64,000 bases of DNA from Flectonema sp. DT1601 (GCA_964019425.1 OZ025802.1:248001-312000), one strand, 5' to 3'; positions 11,156 to 22,365 are shown, counted from the stretch's first letter. Translations and numbers: made by a program. The notes: generated from the letters alone by a model not told the origin.

Positions 11156-11614
11156 CTTTTTGTGTTTTTTCTCTCTCCGACCTTTTTTTTTAAAAAAAAT
11201 AAGTTCATATAAATTTCTTTTTTTTCAATCAACCAAAAAAAAAAAAAATTCTAACTACTATATTTTTTTTTTTCAGCGAAAATTCACAATACTATTTCTA
11301 GGTCAACAATGGAGAGAGCCAACCGACTCAAAAAAAAAAAACAACGATCTAAACGAAAGCTTTTTAACTCCACTAAAAATGGAAAGAAATCTATTACTCC
11401 TTACAATCACAAGAGTTACTCACATAACGCGGATTAGAGAAGGGGAAAAAATAAAAAAAAGTAACATTCGTTACCACATAAATACTTAACTTTTATCCCT
11501 GCTAGTACTAAATGAGTGGAACTTTGCTGCTTTTTTTTTTTTTTTTTTTTTTTTTCCAAAGTTTAAATTTGACAAAGAAAATGGGAAATGAGTGGACTAG
11601 AGTCCCACTCCAGG
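11156..11614. other. Intergenic spacer
   Basis: AT-rich spacer with A and T runs between two minus-strand genes. On the plus strand, TATATTTTTTTTTTTCAG at about 11259-11276 resembles a splice acceptor, but the frame after it has no recognisable protein. I see no gene here. Confidence 0.5.
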
Positions 11615-14600
11615 TTATGGATAGACAGGTTTTGCAAAAGCAGCAACTCTCTTTGCCCAGAAAGCTGAAGTGTCTGGTGTTACAGTTGGCGTAGCTCCCT
11701 TACAGGGAGGTGGCTTCCAAGGTGCGTTATTGCGATCGGGTGTTCTGAAGGATTTGTTTTGTTTCTCAGATGTGGTTGAAGAACACTCTGATCTGATTGA
11801 ATATCTGGCTGTCGCATCTTTGTGTGAAACTAACATTGAAAGACGACGAGTTCCTTCTTGTTCTTCAATATCACCTCTGTTAGTATTCTCAACAATTGGT
11901 ATTGACATTAGAGTTACCTTTTCCTTACCAACAGATCCAGTACTACTTCTGCTGTGAGTGCGACCAGAACGACTCCGGTCTCGACTCCTTATAGTTGTTG
12001 ATGTTGATTCTGGATTGCGTCTTTCATGTTCTACAGCTTTCCGAAGGGCAGTCATTCCCATCTTTGGATTTATTTTTTCCATTAAGACCTTCTCTGGAGG
12101 TTCAACAAACGCTCCTGTACCAGCAGCCACAGCGGGACCAAATTTCTTTTTTGATGAAACTGTTGTTCGTTTTGGTTTCGGACGAAATCCACCTTTCAGA
12201 ATGATAAGATTTTGATCTCCTTTATCGGCGTCAGGATCGAACCCCTCCTGAGGTACGTATACTGCTGTGTAGTTAGTAACGTCTTGTTCCATTCCCACGT
12301 CCATTTCCACGTCCATGAAGGGTGTTGGTTTTGGTAGTTGAGCCTCTGGACGGAGACGGTTTAGCAGTTGTTCACCTTCAGTACCTTCGTAGCCGTATCC
12401 TTGTTTTACTGTAAAAGAGTTTTGATCTTTAAAAGTATTCCTCGCATGCATTAACGTCGTTAATTTGTTATGTCTGGCAGTAGTGTCCAGTTGGTTAAAT
12501 CCTTCAGCGTAGCTGTTGACTCGACGACGACGACGAGTTTGATGAGATGCGAAAGTATGTTTTGGTGTAACTACAACATCATTAGAAGACTGATGATGTG
12601 ATGATTTCGGTGTAGAAGATCTCAAGTCAACGTGATCAGTCCAAGAGATGGGATGTTGAATAGGAACAGATCTCGATCTGACTGATGTTTTAGTAACACA
12701 AACAACATCAGCGATCGGAGCGATGCTGTTCCTCCTTGTCTTCCTTCCATCAGTTGGATTGTAGTGAGATGGTTCACACGGTACTGTTGAGGTACTCGCT
12801 TCTCTTATTGCGTGTCTTGACTCTTGTATCTCTCTTTGAATAAAATCAGTTGATAAATCAGCTGCTTCTTCACGAGCTTCTTTAATTATAGAAAGGGGTT
12901 CCTGATCGTTGATGAAGTCAGGTTGCTTTATCTGTTCTGTTGTCACACGAGAAACAATTTTTATCAAAGAAACGTCAGAGTCAACAGACTCATCTGTTTG
13001 ATGTTTTTCAGATTCTCGAATGTTTGTTGTGATAGTGTCTGTTGCTTTTTGTAGGATGCTAGCAGACAGTTCGAGTTCTTGTTGGTTATCAAATTCATCA
13101 CCAGAGATCTCAGATAAGGATTCATTCACTAATTTATTAATCGGAAGTATCTCATCCAACCGAGGTGACAGTCGGTCATCTCTTGGAGGTGATTCTTCCA
13201 AAGACATTTGAAGAGCTTTTTGTGATAATATATCACGCAAAGGAATAATATCAGTTTTATCACTTTGTAAAGCATCTGTTGGCTTTCTAGGTGACGGACT
13301 TAGTACGTCAGCTGGGTAATAACGAGAGAGAGAGTCATCCATGTCATCTTCTAGGACAGTCGTCATGGGGATTGGAGACATACTCTGTGGAGAATAGACA
13401 TCGTCATTGTCGATATTTTTAATGATCGATTGGAGAAGCGATCCTTCTCTTTTAAATGAATTTCCAGGTGTTTGAATTTTTGATTCAAAAACCTCACGAT
13501 CGGGTGACACAGATCCGAACATTAGCTTACTACTATTGTTAACTACTGAAGGTGGTGTGGGTGCTATTCTAGAAGGCTTATTAAGCCTCCGTGGTGTATG
13601 TATTTGAGAGGAGTCACCAAGTATATATTTCACATAGTGAGTAAAAGAATTCATAATTCGTATTCTAGCGACGTCTTCTGCTGCTTCACAATGAAGTCTT
13701 TCTAATTGACGTCTTTCAACATCTTGTTTTCCCCAAAGTTGAACTCTGTTAATACGTTCAGTTGAGAATAGTTGTTCCTGTTCTCGTTGTTGTGGAGATC
13801 GTTTCTTGTTGGCTGCTTTGTTTTTTTGAAATTGAAAATTTTCTTCTCGTCTATTAAGTGACTTTGCTCTATCCACCAAATCACTCTGTAATTCAGCCAA
13901 CAACAATGTATCATTTTCAGAAGCTGTTGAAAGATCTTCGTGTACTTTAACTTTCAATTGCTCTTCTCTCTTCGTCAGTTCTATTTGCATGTTGGCTATT
14001 TTAGCTTCAGCTGCTTTCATGGTGTCGGTTTGCATACCAAGTTGTTGCTTCTTTTGTTGGAGTATTTCCTTCTCTCGTTCGTAGTTTTCTTTGTCCTTAA
14101 GAAGCTTCCTTGCTCTATCGACTATCTTCTTCTCTTTGTGTTGTAATTCTTGCTCTTTGGTAGTTGTGTTGCTGTTGAGCTTTAGTGCTTTGTCGCGAAG
14201 GGATTTCTCTTGTTGTCGAAGAGCTGCTACTTCTTCCTTGTGAGTAGTTTCCTTTATTTTCAGGGAGGCCTCGCGTATGTTAATATTTTCAAGTTGCTCG
14301 TGTTGCAGTGAAATGGCCGCTTCTCGTTTGGCATTTTCGCTCTTTTTGACAGATAATTCAGCATAGGCATCACGTTCACGGCGTTCTAAGTCCGTTGCCT
14401 TATCTTTTAGTGCTTCGCGTTTACGAGACAGAGATGCTTCTCGGTCGCGGTTCTCGGCTTGTTGTCTGACGACTTCCTCCCTCTTCGCTGACAGTGAGCG
14501 TTTGCGTGCAGTTACCTCAGCATTGTGCGTGTCTTGTTGCTGTTGCTCGAGGGTTTTAAGACTTTGCATTTGCTGTGCAATTAAAGATTCACGTTGTGAG

Positions 14601-17600
14601 AATTGTTGCTCTCTGGTTGCTTCATCCTCAGCAACTGTTTGCTGTTTGCGTGTGACTGACTGCTTGAGATCCTGCAGCAGGCGGGTCTCTTGCAAAAGCT
14701 TTTCTTCACGAATTTGAAGCGACGATTCCTTCTCCGAAAGTAGAAACTCACGTTCATCAAGCTGCGATTCCTTTTGTGATAATGCTGCTTCCTGATCGGC
14801 AGCAAGCATATCGCTCTCAGAGACACAACGCTCACGTTCATTAAGAATCATTTCCTTATTTAGGAAGGCTTCCTTTGTCAATGCGAGTTCGGACTGTAAA
14901 TCTGACAAGTTAGCCTCACGCTTTATGAAGGCTTCCTCCCTCTGAAATATTGTGGCTTCCCTCGCTGAGCTGATTGCTTCGCGTTCTAAAAGTGTTTGTT
15001 GAGTATTTAATAGTTGTCGTTCAGCTTCTTCAGATGATTTCTCGCGGTTTTTTAATCGAATCTCCAAAGATGCAATTTCCCGTTCCCTTCCATCGAGATC
15101 TGATGACTTCACAGATTGGTATTTGCGATCACGACCAGTGTTGTCTAGCTCTTCAAGGACAGATTGAAGTCTGTTTTCAAGATCTAGTTTACGAGAACGT
15201 TCTGACTGGATGATGTCTTCGTAGTATCGACGGTTCGATTCCTCCAGTTGTTTGTTTTTAGAAATTAGTGCTTGCTCACGTTGTTTGAAATCACGTTCCA
15301 ACTCAACCCTGTCATCCCTTCTTTGCTTCATCATTTCCTGTTCTCTTAGAAGTAGTTGATTTTGATCTTCTTCAATTCGCTGTCGTTCTCTTCGATCTCT
15401 TTCAGTTCGAAGGGTTTCCTCGGCTTCTCTGTTGCGTCGTTCTTCAGCGAGCATGTCTTCTCGTTTTTGTTGAAGTTCCTGTTCTCTTTCTTTAAAGATA
15501 TTCAGGTCAGCCTTTCTCTGTTCCTTCATATCATATGAATTAGATAAGTAACTCTTCCTGTCGCTATCAAGGTTTGACATTTGAGAGTGAAGTCGATCAA
15601 TTTCTTGTTGTTTTTTAGAAAGTTGTTCTGTGGAGGTGTGTTTTGCTTGTCGTACAGCGTGTTCGTTGTTGCTTTTTAGTTTGTCGTTGTCGAGCTGTGC
15701 CTGTCGAAGTGCTTGGACTAATTCTGCTTCGTGGAGTTCTTTTTGCTTAAGTTCCCTTTGAATTGTAAACAACTGCTGTCTGTAATTCTGAACAAGCTCA
15801 TCCTTCTCAGTATGAATACGCTCAACTTCAAGCCGAGAATCTTCCAACGACGTTAGCAACTCTGTCTTGGAAATATCACTTTGAAGAATCTGTCTATTCA
15901 TCTTAATGAGGTTTATTTCACATTCATCATCAGCTCGATCTTTCTCTTGTTGGAGTCTACTTATATCGTCTAGCATTGAATTATCGCTCGTCTCTTTGTG
16001 TTGTTTTAGTTGATTAATTTCTTCGACTAATTTATTATTTTCACTTTGTGTTTCCGATACCAATAATTGCATTTGATTAAGTTGCTCTACTCGATTGGAG
16101 TTTTCTGATTCCACGTTTTGCAGTTCTCCCAAAATTGATTTTTCAGAAATTTCTTTGTTTCGAAGTTGTTGTTGAAGGTCATCAACTTCAGCACTTCTCT
16201 GTTGTCTGATTCGCTCCATGTCGTCAACAAGTTGATTTTTTTTCCGTTGAGTTTCCACCACCAATAGTTGCATCTTGTTCAATTCCTGGTCTTGGATATT
16301 TTTTACTGCTTCTATGTTATGTAAGTTTCCCAGAATAGAATTTTCAGAAATCTCTTTGTCCCGAAGCTGCTGTTGTAGGTTAACAACTTCAGCAGTTTGT
16401 TTTTGTTTGATTCGCTCCATGTCATCCAAAGCTTGATTTTTTTTTCGCTGAGTTTCAGCAACCAGTAGTTGCATCTTGTTCAATTCCTGGTCTTGGATAT
16501 TTTTTTCTAATTCTATGTTATGTAAGTTTCCCAGAATAGAATTTTCAGAAATCTCTTTGTCTCGAAGCTGCTGTTGTAGGTTAACAACTTCAGCAGTTTG
16601 TTTTTGTTTAATTCGCTCCATGTCATCCAAAGCTTGATTTTTTTTTCGCTGAGTTTCAGCAACCAGTAGTTGCATCTTGTTCAATTCCTGGTCTTGGATA
16701 CTTTTTTCTAATTCCATGTTTTGTAAGTTTCCTAAAATTGAATTCTCAGCTGTTTCTTTGTCCTGAATTTGTTGTTGTAGGTGATCAACTGTAGCTGCCT
16801 GTCGTTGTTGGAATTGCTCCATGTCGTCGATGAGTTTAGTTTTGTCTTTTTGGGTGTCTGCTACAAGGAGTTGTAGTTTGGTTAACTCTTTGTCTTTATT
16901 GATCGTTTCTAGTGCAATGTGTTCTTGTTGTTGTTGAAGTAATTCATTTTGTTTTTGTATATCCCCAGCTTCAGCTGTCAACCGTTCCTTGTCGCGCTGT
17001 AACTCCTGTATTACGATGTCTGTTTTTTCTTCCTCAAGCTTTAAGACATCATTAGGAGTGGCAATCTCCCCAGCAGAATAATCAAAACCATTATTGTTAC
17101 TTTGATAATTCCTAGCTGAACCTGGTGTTGCTGTTTCAGTTACAGTGCTGTTAGTAGCTTCATCATCAATCGGTTGATTTATCGGTGAAGAAAGTCTTTT
17201 CAAAGCACTAAGAAAACCAGCAGTATCAGGTGTGTCAGGCATTACCTTAATAGCACTAGTAGGTGATAGCCTAGACAAGTAAAGTTCTGTTGGTGTAGTT
17301 CTGTGAGGTGTTTGGTCTACATCAGGTGAATCATCGGATACTGACCAAGCAGATGACATCAGTGATTGTCGAGGTGGTTTTGAAGGAGTCACTGATGGGA
17401 AAGGACTTCTAAGAATTGGGCTGACGACAGAACCTATTCCTGGACTGCTACCAATAGAAGGCCTTCTTGAAGTAAACGTAACAGGTCTATCAAATACAGG
17501 TGATGTAGTAGATTGTGGGAATGTGATAATGTCGTCTTCAATACATTGGGTAGTCTGTTCTACTCCTCCAACTTGAACTCCTTGAGAATAACTTTCTGAA

Positions 17601-17959
17601 ATATTTAAAATTCTCGTCGGTGACGGAGATATAATTTCTTTCTTATCATTCGGCTGTGCCAAAGACTCAGGAGAGAGATTGCCAAAAACCCAATTTGGGA
17701 TGCTTTCCGTACTCTGTTCTTGTTTGTCTAATGCCCATGGCGGTGGAGAATTTCCCTTTTCATCTTGTTTTTGATGTTTTTTCCCACTCTTCGGTGAATC
17801 CATAATATAATCTAACATCCTTCGTGATGGCTTAACATTATACAGCGGTTTGTGGACTCCAATCCGTGATGTTGTTTTCTTTATCTTTGATACTGAACTA
17901 CTGATAGGGTACACTCGTCCTTTATAAACAGACGTGTCATTTGCTGAATTGTCAGCCAT
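11615..17959 (-). CDS. Giant coiled-coil protein (about 2,114 aa) with internal repeats
   Basis: I start the protein at the ATG at 17959. A strong acceptor (TTCTTTTAATCCATTATCAG) ends 6 nt before it, and the in-frame ATG at 17989 lies upstream of that acceptor. The N-terminal 300 residues are Ser/Pro/Thr-rich. Residues 310-1420 are almost continuous coiled coil, rich in Gln, Glu, Lys and Arg. Inside, about 350-650, is a tandem array of 67-residue repeats (201 bp), beginning LEK(S/N)IQDQELNKMQLLV. Residues 1420-2114 are low-complexity with many SP and TP sites and end in a short aromatic patch (AFWAKRVAAFAKPVYP). Such proteins are typically cytoskeletal, basal-body or flagellum-associated, but no family can be named. 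Two adjacent repeat units are nearly identical in DNA, so that duplication is recent. Confidence 0.8.
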   Translation of the reverse strand: MADNSANDTSVYKGRVYPISSSVSKIKKTTSRIGVHKPLYNVKPSRRMLDYIMDSPKSGKKHQKQDEKGNSPPPWALDKQEQSTESIPNWVFGNLSPESLAQPNDKKEIISPSPTRILNISESYSQGVQVGGVEQTTQCIEDDIITFPQSTTSPVFDRPVTFTSRRPSIGSSPGIGSVVSPILRSPFPSVTPSKPPRQSLMSSAWSVSDDSPDVDQTPHRTTPTELYLSRLSPTSAIKVMPDTPDTAGFLSALKRLSSPINQPIDDEATNSTVTETATPGSARNYQSNNNGFDYSAGEIATPNDVLKLEEEKTDIVIQELQRDKERLTAEAGDIQKQNELLQQQQEHIALETINKDKELTKLQLLVADTQKDKTKLIDDMEQFQQRQAATVDHLQQQIQDKETAENSILGNLQNMELEKSIQDQELNKMQLLVAETQRKKNQALDDMERIKQKQTAEVVNLQQQLRDKEISENSILGNLHNIELEKNIQDQELNKMQLLVAETQRKKNQALDDMERIKQKQTAEVVNLQQQLRDKEISENSILGNLHNIEAVKNIQDQELNKMQLLVVETQRKKNQLVDDMERIRQQRSAEVDDLQQQLRNKEISEKSILGELQNVESENSNRVEQLNQMQLLVSETQSENNKLVEEINQLKQHKETSDNSMLDDISRLQQEKDRADDECEINLIKMNRQILQSDISKTELLTSLEDSRLEVERIHTEKDELVQNYRQQLFTIQRELKQKELHEAELVQALRQAQLDNDKLKSNNEHAVRQAKHTSTEQLSKKQQEIDRLHSQMSNLDSDRKSYLSNSYDMKEQRKADLNIFKEREQELQQKREDMLAEERRNREAEETLRTERDRRERQRIEEDQNQLLLREQEMMKQRRDDRVELERDFKQREQALISKNKQLEESNRRYYEDIIQSERSRKLDLENRLQSVLEELDNTGRDRKYQSVKSSDLDGREREIASLEIRLKNREKSSEEAERQLLNTQQTLLEREAISSAREATIFQREEAFIKREANLSDLQSELALTKEAFLNKEMILNERERCVSESDMLAADQEAALSQKESQLDEREFLLSEKESSLQIREEKLLQETRLLQDLKQSVTRKQQTVAEDEATREQQFSQRESLIAQQMQSLKTLEQQQQDTHNAEVTARKRSLSAKREEVVRQQAENRDREASLSRKREALKDKATDLERRERDAYAELSVKKSENAKREAAISLQHEQLENINIREASLKIKETTHKEEVAALRQQEKSLRDKALKLNSNTTTKEQELQHKEKKIVDRARKLLKDKENYEREKEILQQKKQQLGMQTDTMKAAEAKIANMQIELTKREEQLKVKVHEDLSTASENDTLLLAELQSDLVDRAKSLNRREENFQFQKNKAANKKRSPQQREQEQLFSTERINRVQLWGKQDVERRQLERLHCEAAEDVARIRIMNSFTHYVKYILGDSSQIHTPRRLNKPSRIAPTPPSVVNNSSKLMFGSVSPDREVFESKIQTPGNSFKREGSLLQSIIKNIDNDDVYSPQSMSPIPMTTVLEDDMDDSLSRYYPADVLSPSPRKPTDALQSDKTDIIPLRDILSQKALQMSLEESPPRDDRLSPRLDEILPINKLVNESLSEISGDEFDNQQELELSASILQKATDTITTNIRESEKHQTDESVDSDVSLIKIVSRVTTEQIKQPDFINDQEPLSIIKEAREEAADLSTDFIQREIQESRHAIREASTSTVPCEPSHYNPTDGRKTRRNSIAPIADVVCVTKTSVRSRSVPIQHPISWTDHVDLRSSTPKSSHHQSSNDVVVTPKHTFASHQTRRRRRVNSYAEGFNQLDTTARHNKLTTLMHARNTFKDQNSFTVKQGYGYEGTEGEQLLNRLRPEAQLPKPTPFMDVEMDVGMEQDVTNYTAVYVPQEGFDPDADKGDQNLIILKGGFRPKPKRTTVSSKKKFGPAVAAGTGAFVEPPEKVLMEKINPKMGMTALRKAVEHERRNPESTSTTIRSRDRSRSGRTHSRSSTGSVGKEKVTLMSIPIVENTNRGDIEEQEGTRRLSMLVSHKDATARYSIRSECSSTTSEKQNKSFRTPDRNNAPWKPPPCKGATPTVTPDTSAFWAKRVAAFAKPVYP
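16290..16710 (-). repeat. Tandem 201-bp coding repeats in the coiled-coil gene
   Basis: Two adjacent 201-bp units are almost identical at the nucleotide level, sharing for example CCAGTAGTTGCATCTTG and GTCATCCAAAGCTTG at a 201-bp offset. Diverged units flank them on both sides (about 16000-16290 and 16710-16910). The period equals 67 codons, so the array keeps frame and extends the coiled coil. Confidence 0.85.
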
Positions 17960-18202
17960 GCGATCCTGATAATGGATTAAAAGAAACATTTAAACAGAAA
18001 ACTGACAAAACCACACACACAATATGTTGACTGCTGGCAGTAATACTGATAGCCCAGCGGGGAAATAGAAAACATTTTTGAACATAATAAATAAAGGCTT
18101 CGTTGATGCAAAAAAAAAAAAGTATTGTGTTTTACAATAATAAAACGACTGGTTGCCGTTCTTAGTTTTGGGAAGTTTTTTGTGCCGTAATCAGGATACT
18201 TC

Positions 18203-18233
<31 letters not shown>

Positions 18234-18365
18234 TGTAAATAAAATGTTATTATTAAGCTATATGGGAGTTAAACAAACAAAATAAAATAAAATAAAATAT
18301 ATATAAAAAAAAAATCGTAAGGACGTCAAACATATTAATCGTTTTGGTTTTAAACGAACTTCTCA
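17960..18365. other. Intergenic spacer
   Basis: Contains the acceptor-like tract of the coiled-coil gene next to its start, an A28 run at 18203-18230 and AT-rich sequence. No gene is seen. Confidence 0.6.
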
Positions 18366-20102
18366 TTAGGATAGTTCAGCATCGACGTCGTCAAGCGTCC
18401 ATTCTGCTTCACGAATTCCAAATTTACTCCATTTTCTGGTGTTGCTTGCTATCGAAGTGCTCAAGGCATCAGGTCCTGCACAGCATGACGACTGAGTTAC
18501 TACTGTGGTATCAAATATAGTGATCGAATTGTCAACAATTGAACGAACAATTCGAAGTGAGCAACTGGCAGCGTCTTGTAAGAATTTCTTTAAAGTGTCA
18601 GTTGGATCGGATTTTATTAAAATGTTACTCGAGCCGGAATTGTACTGAAGTTGGATTTCATTGAACTCGACTGGAATACCACCGAGCGTGCAAACTTCAG
18701 AAAGAAACGGATCGTCGAGAACGTCCTGTACCCCACTGCGAGTAGTAGGGCAAGGATCGAGAAGCCCAATTAGTATATTTATGAAACCACCAATTTCATT
18801 GTTTCTTTTATCCAACGTCGGTTTACAATAAATAAGATTTTTATAAAAATTTTGAACATTTGAAAATCCCAATCCAATCTCTTCAAGTTGCTCATCTGAA
18901 ATTCTCCTTCGCAAAGACAAACCCGAAGAGTGTGGAATAATATGACAAGAAGTCAATAAAATGTGAAGAGTAACACCAAACTGCCACATATCAGTTTCTT
19001 CACCAGCAATTTCATTAGCAAAAGCTTCCGGTGGAAAATACGCCGGCGATCCAAAATATCCGACACACTGGTCAGATGGTAATCTTCCATAGCTGTATCC
19101 TGTTAATTTTACATTATCATTTCTGTCAACAAGTAGGTTGCATGGTTTTAATGATCTGTGTAATAGGTTACAGTAGTGTAAGTGTTGGAGTCCCTTTGCG
19201 ATCGCAACTGTATATTTCTTTAACACTCGGTGGGGTACTTCTTCTGGTAGAGGAAGGAGGTACTCAGATACAAGCATAAATCCCTCACCGCTTTCAATTG
19301 TTCCATATATTTTACAGAGGTTTGCGTGTGATATAGAAGTTAACGTTCCTACTTCCAATCGAGTCCTTGAAATAAATTCTTTCCAAAATGGAAATTTCGT
19401 ACTACGAAAACTCTTTATCGTATACCCCTGGTTTGATATATTGTGGATAGCCAACTGAACCGTTCCAAAAGTACTTTTTTCTAGAGTTCGTACTAAGGTG
19501 TAATTATTTAACACAAACATGTCATTCGGATCTTTGCCTCTCTTTATCCAGCTGTTTGAACATCGTTGTTCGAATCGAGGATTTTTTGGTAAGTTAGTGC
19601 ATTTGTAACATTTAAACCCCTCGTGTTGTTGTGTTCCCGCGAGATCGTCTCTTCCGCAAACGCAGCAGGCTCTTGTTGAAATAACGACTGAATTACATAG
19701 GAGGTCATCCTTCCTGGCGTAAAGTTGTTCCGCAAGGCGTTCTGCCTGATTGCGTTGCTCTTCCAAGAGTGCTTTTTCAGTTATCATACACTGGCGCTGT
19801 CTTTCTAAAAGACCAACTTCATTTCGTAGACTTCGCACTATGCTAGTGCGTTGAATGCGTTGTACGTCGATGTCTTCAGTTCGGATTCTAAGCTCTTCTT
19901 TCAGTTCAGAGATCTCAAGTCGCATTCTTTTAACAAGTTTATCTCTTTGTTCTATAACTAAAAGTAGTTCTGTTTGTATTTTGATTGCGTTAACTAACAA
20001 GTGATTGGTAGGGTCAGGGTCTATTACTTTCGGTTCAAGTAAAAAAGTTGTTGGAAGTATCGGCATCGTCTTCGCCGGGTCATCAATATCGTCATCTCTC
20101 AT
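18366..20102 (-). CDS. Pseudokinase with N-terminal coiled coil and Cys-rich motif
   Basis: A 578-residue protein. Residues 40-130 form a coiled coil. Residues 146-168 contain CCVCG...FKCYKC, a likely zinc-binding pair of CxxC motifs. A protein kinase fold spans about 200-480. The glycine loop is degraded (EKSTFGTVQLA, 208-218). The ATP-site Lys (YTIKSF, K230) and a candidate helix-C Glu (E250) are present. The HRD motif is HRS (315-317), so the catalytic Asp is Ser. The DFG position reads TGY (334-336), so the metal-binding Asp is lost. SPAYFPPEA and DMWQFGV are kept. The layout resembles the NEK/CAMK-like branch. It is probably a scaffold or allosteric pseudokinase. An acceptor-like ATATCACAG ends 6 nt before the ATG. 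Confidence 0.8.
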   Translation of the reverse strand: MRDDDIDDPAKTMPILPTTFLLEPKVIDPDPTNHLLVNAIKIQTELLLVIEQRDKLVKRMRLEISELKEELRIRTEDIDVQRIQRTSIVRSLRNEVGLLERQRQCMITEKALLEEQRNQAERLAEQLYARKDDLLCNSVVISTRACCVCGRDDLAGTQQHEGFKCYKCTNLPKNPRFEQRCSNSWIKRGKDPNDMFVLNNYTLVRTLEKSTFGTVQLAIHNISNQGYTIKSFRSTKFPFWKEFISRTRLEVGTLTSISHANLCKIYGTIESGEGFMLVSEYLLPLPEEVPHRVLKKYTVAIAKGLQHLHYCNLLHRSLKPCNLLVDRNDNVKLTGYSYGRLPSDQCVGYFGSPAYFPPEAFANEIAGEETDMWQFGVTLHILLTSCHIIPHSSGLSLRRRISDEQLEEIGLGFSNVQNFYKNLIYCKPTLDKRNNEIGGFINILIGLLDPCPTTRSGVQDVLDDPFLSEVCTLGGIPVEFNEIQLQYNSGSSNILIKSDPTDTLKKFLQDAASCSLRIVRSIVDNSITIFDTTVVTQSSCCAGPDALSTSIASNTRKWSKFGIREAEWTLDDVDAELS

Positions 20103-21713
20103 AGTGTTCTGTGATATAATATGGTGTGACTAAATCAGAATATATATAAAACAATAAAGAAGAATTACTGATACGGTAAACAATGAAACAGTCTGGTAAA
20201 TTATACGACATTACCACACTACCATAAGGCGTGAAGAGATCAAATAATCGTGTCCTAATTACCGCACTAAATAAATAAATTATTAACGAAGTAGCAAACA
20301 TAATACACATCCCATCCATCCATCCATTTTTTTCCGTTGTTATATATGTTGAGAGAGAAACAAACGATGAAAACACATGAAATAGAATACAAGAAATAAG
20401 TTTCTTTTTTTTATGTCTTGTAAAAGTCACCATCGACAATAAGACAACGTGAGCAACGCTTCCCCGATAAACCGATTTCAGTCATCGGTAATGCGACATT
20501 GGTGTTAAAGAGAATAGCAATGGGATGGTTTGAGGAGAGGGAACGAGAGAGAAACATGACTTCCAAGAAAAAAAAATAGCAAGTCCGTTTTTTTTTTCGT
20601 TTTTTATTTTTTTTTTTTTTTGATGTGGTGTTAACTTGTTGTACCGCACTAGATGATCAAAACAGTCCGCTTTCAACTATCGAAAACAGGCAAGGCAACA
20701 GCGAAAATATGAATTCCGAGTCGCTTAAATTATGCACCAGCTCTACCCGTCACGTAATCAATAACAGACATGTTTGAGTCCAACGGCGGACCGATGCGAG
20801 TAGCTTTTACAAAACGAATATTAAAAAAAAACAACATATAAAATAAACATATCAAGGACAATCAACAACACCAACAAAAATGATGCAAATCCGAGGAAGT
20901 CTCACAAATGGCATCAAATGTTTCAGTGTCTTTTTTTCACTAGCTGCGGTGCAATACCCGACAGTCTTTTGGAAAAAAAAAAGTGATGTAACAACTTATA
21001 AGTAAAAGCGTGCGAGAAGAACTGAATTGCAACTTGCTCCATACCACCCTGGTGGGTTCGTGCAATGTCACCGCTAGCATTTTAAAAATAAAAAAAAAAG
21101 ACGCAAGTTGACATCATGCACTGCCCCCACTCTCCCCAACAAACAAGTTGAGAATAATTTTATTTCACAAAACAAATATTTAAAAAAAAAAAGAAAAGAA
21201 AGCAACCAAACTATCCAGAACTGATGACAGCAAAAGTATTTGACGCATATCGTGTCCATCTCGTACGAACTAGTAACTTAAAACACGGTGAGAAAAAACG
21301 CCATCAGGTAATAAGAAGACTCTGGAAAGGAACTCACCTTCCCATTGTATTTATTTATTTTAATAGAAATTCATTCATTTTTTTTTTTGATTGATTGATT
21401 GTCAGTAATAGAAGAAAATTAAAAAAAAAAGTCATTCACCACTAGGAAAAATTGAAATTGCTGAAGGGGGTCACGAGAGGAATATTATCATCTCCTACAC
21501 AGGAATATGACAACGCTAACGATAGGCATATCTACAACAGGCAATTTTCTTGGGGAAAATTCTGACCAAAGTCCGTAAGAAAGAAAAAAAAAAAACAATC
21601 TATCAACAGAGAGGAGATGCATAAAAACGACATGGTCACAAGAATCAATTAATCTCTGAGATTAACCTTCTATTGGTTTTTTATTGATTTTTTTATTTTT
21701 TTTTTTTTTTTTG

Positions 21714-21770
21714 AAGTCTTCCACACTGAAAGAAAAACTAAAAGAACTGGTCCAAAATGTCAGCGGCAGA
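21714..21770. repeat. Short repeat family R5, copy 1
   Basis: This stretch shares the order GTC-TTCC/TACRCTCA-AAGRAAAACTAAAARAACTGG...TCAGCGGCAG with 40140-40190. Both copies follow a T run. It is too short and diverged to classify. Confidence 0.4.
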
Positions 21771-22365
21771 GATGGAAATAATTGTTACTTTTTTTGTCTG
21801 TATGTCATCGCAGAAAAATTTTAAAAAAAACTCCCAGGAAATAGCTACGAAGCTCACTGGTTAGGCGATATAAAGTTTGAAGTTCTGGTTATGACAACGT
21901 GGACTTTCGCACGCTTTATGCTGTTGGACTCTTTTGAAGGAAAAAAAAGAGTTTTATTTTTTATTTGATTGACAACCGACAGAACTTCAATAAGAGAATG
22001 AAAAAAGAAAAAAAAAAAGAAAAAGGACAGCATTCATTTTTTTATCCGCAGCTATTCCAAGCTATTATTATTATTATTTTTTTTTGGTTATTTGTTGATG
22101 TTTGAAAAAAAAAAAAAAGTTTTTTTTTTTGATAAATCAGGTTTTTTTTAATACTTATTATCATAGATGGAAGTGCCCTACAATTTGGAGGGCGTGTAGG
22201 GCGCTTTTAATATAAATATTATTTTAGAGGGCGCTTTTTTTTACCCTTATTATTACTTTAAGACAGCTAAATTGACGGGGACTTACACTGACGCACAAGT
22301 ATTTTGACGCAGAAGCCAAAAAAAACTTTTGACATGCTTGGCAGTCTTTCGAAAAAGAGAAAAAA

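Noticed and set aside
11248-11489. Plus-strand acceptor-like TTTTTTTTTTTCAG followed by an open frame
   Set aside because: The frame is low-complexity and lacks any domain. T-run plus CAG arises often by chance in this spacer DNA.
20092-20439. 115-codon hydrophobic minus-strand frame upstream of the pseudokinase
   Set aside because: It overlaps the acceptor and leader of the pseudokinase gene and has no recognisable family.
21838-21900. tRNA-like A box (GAAGCTCACTGGTTAGG)
   Set aside because: No B box or T arm follows at the right distance, so no tRNA or SINE is called.
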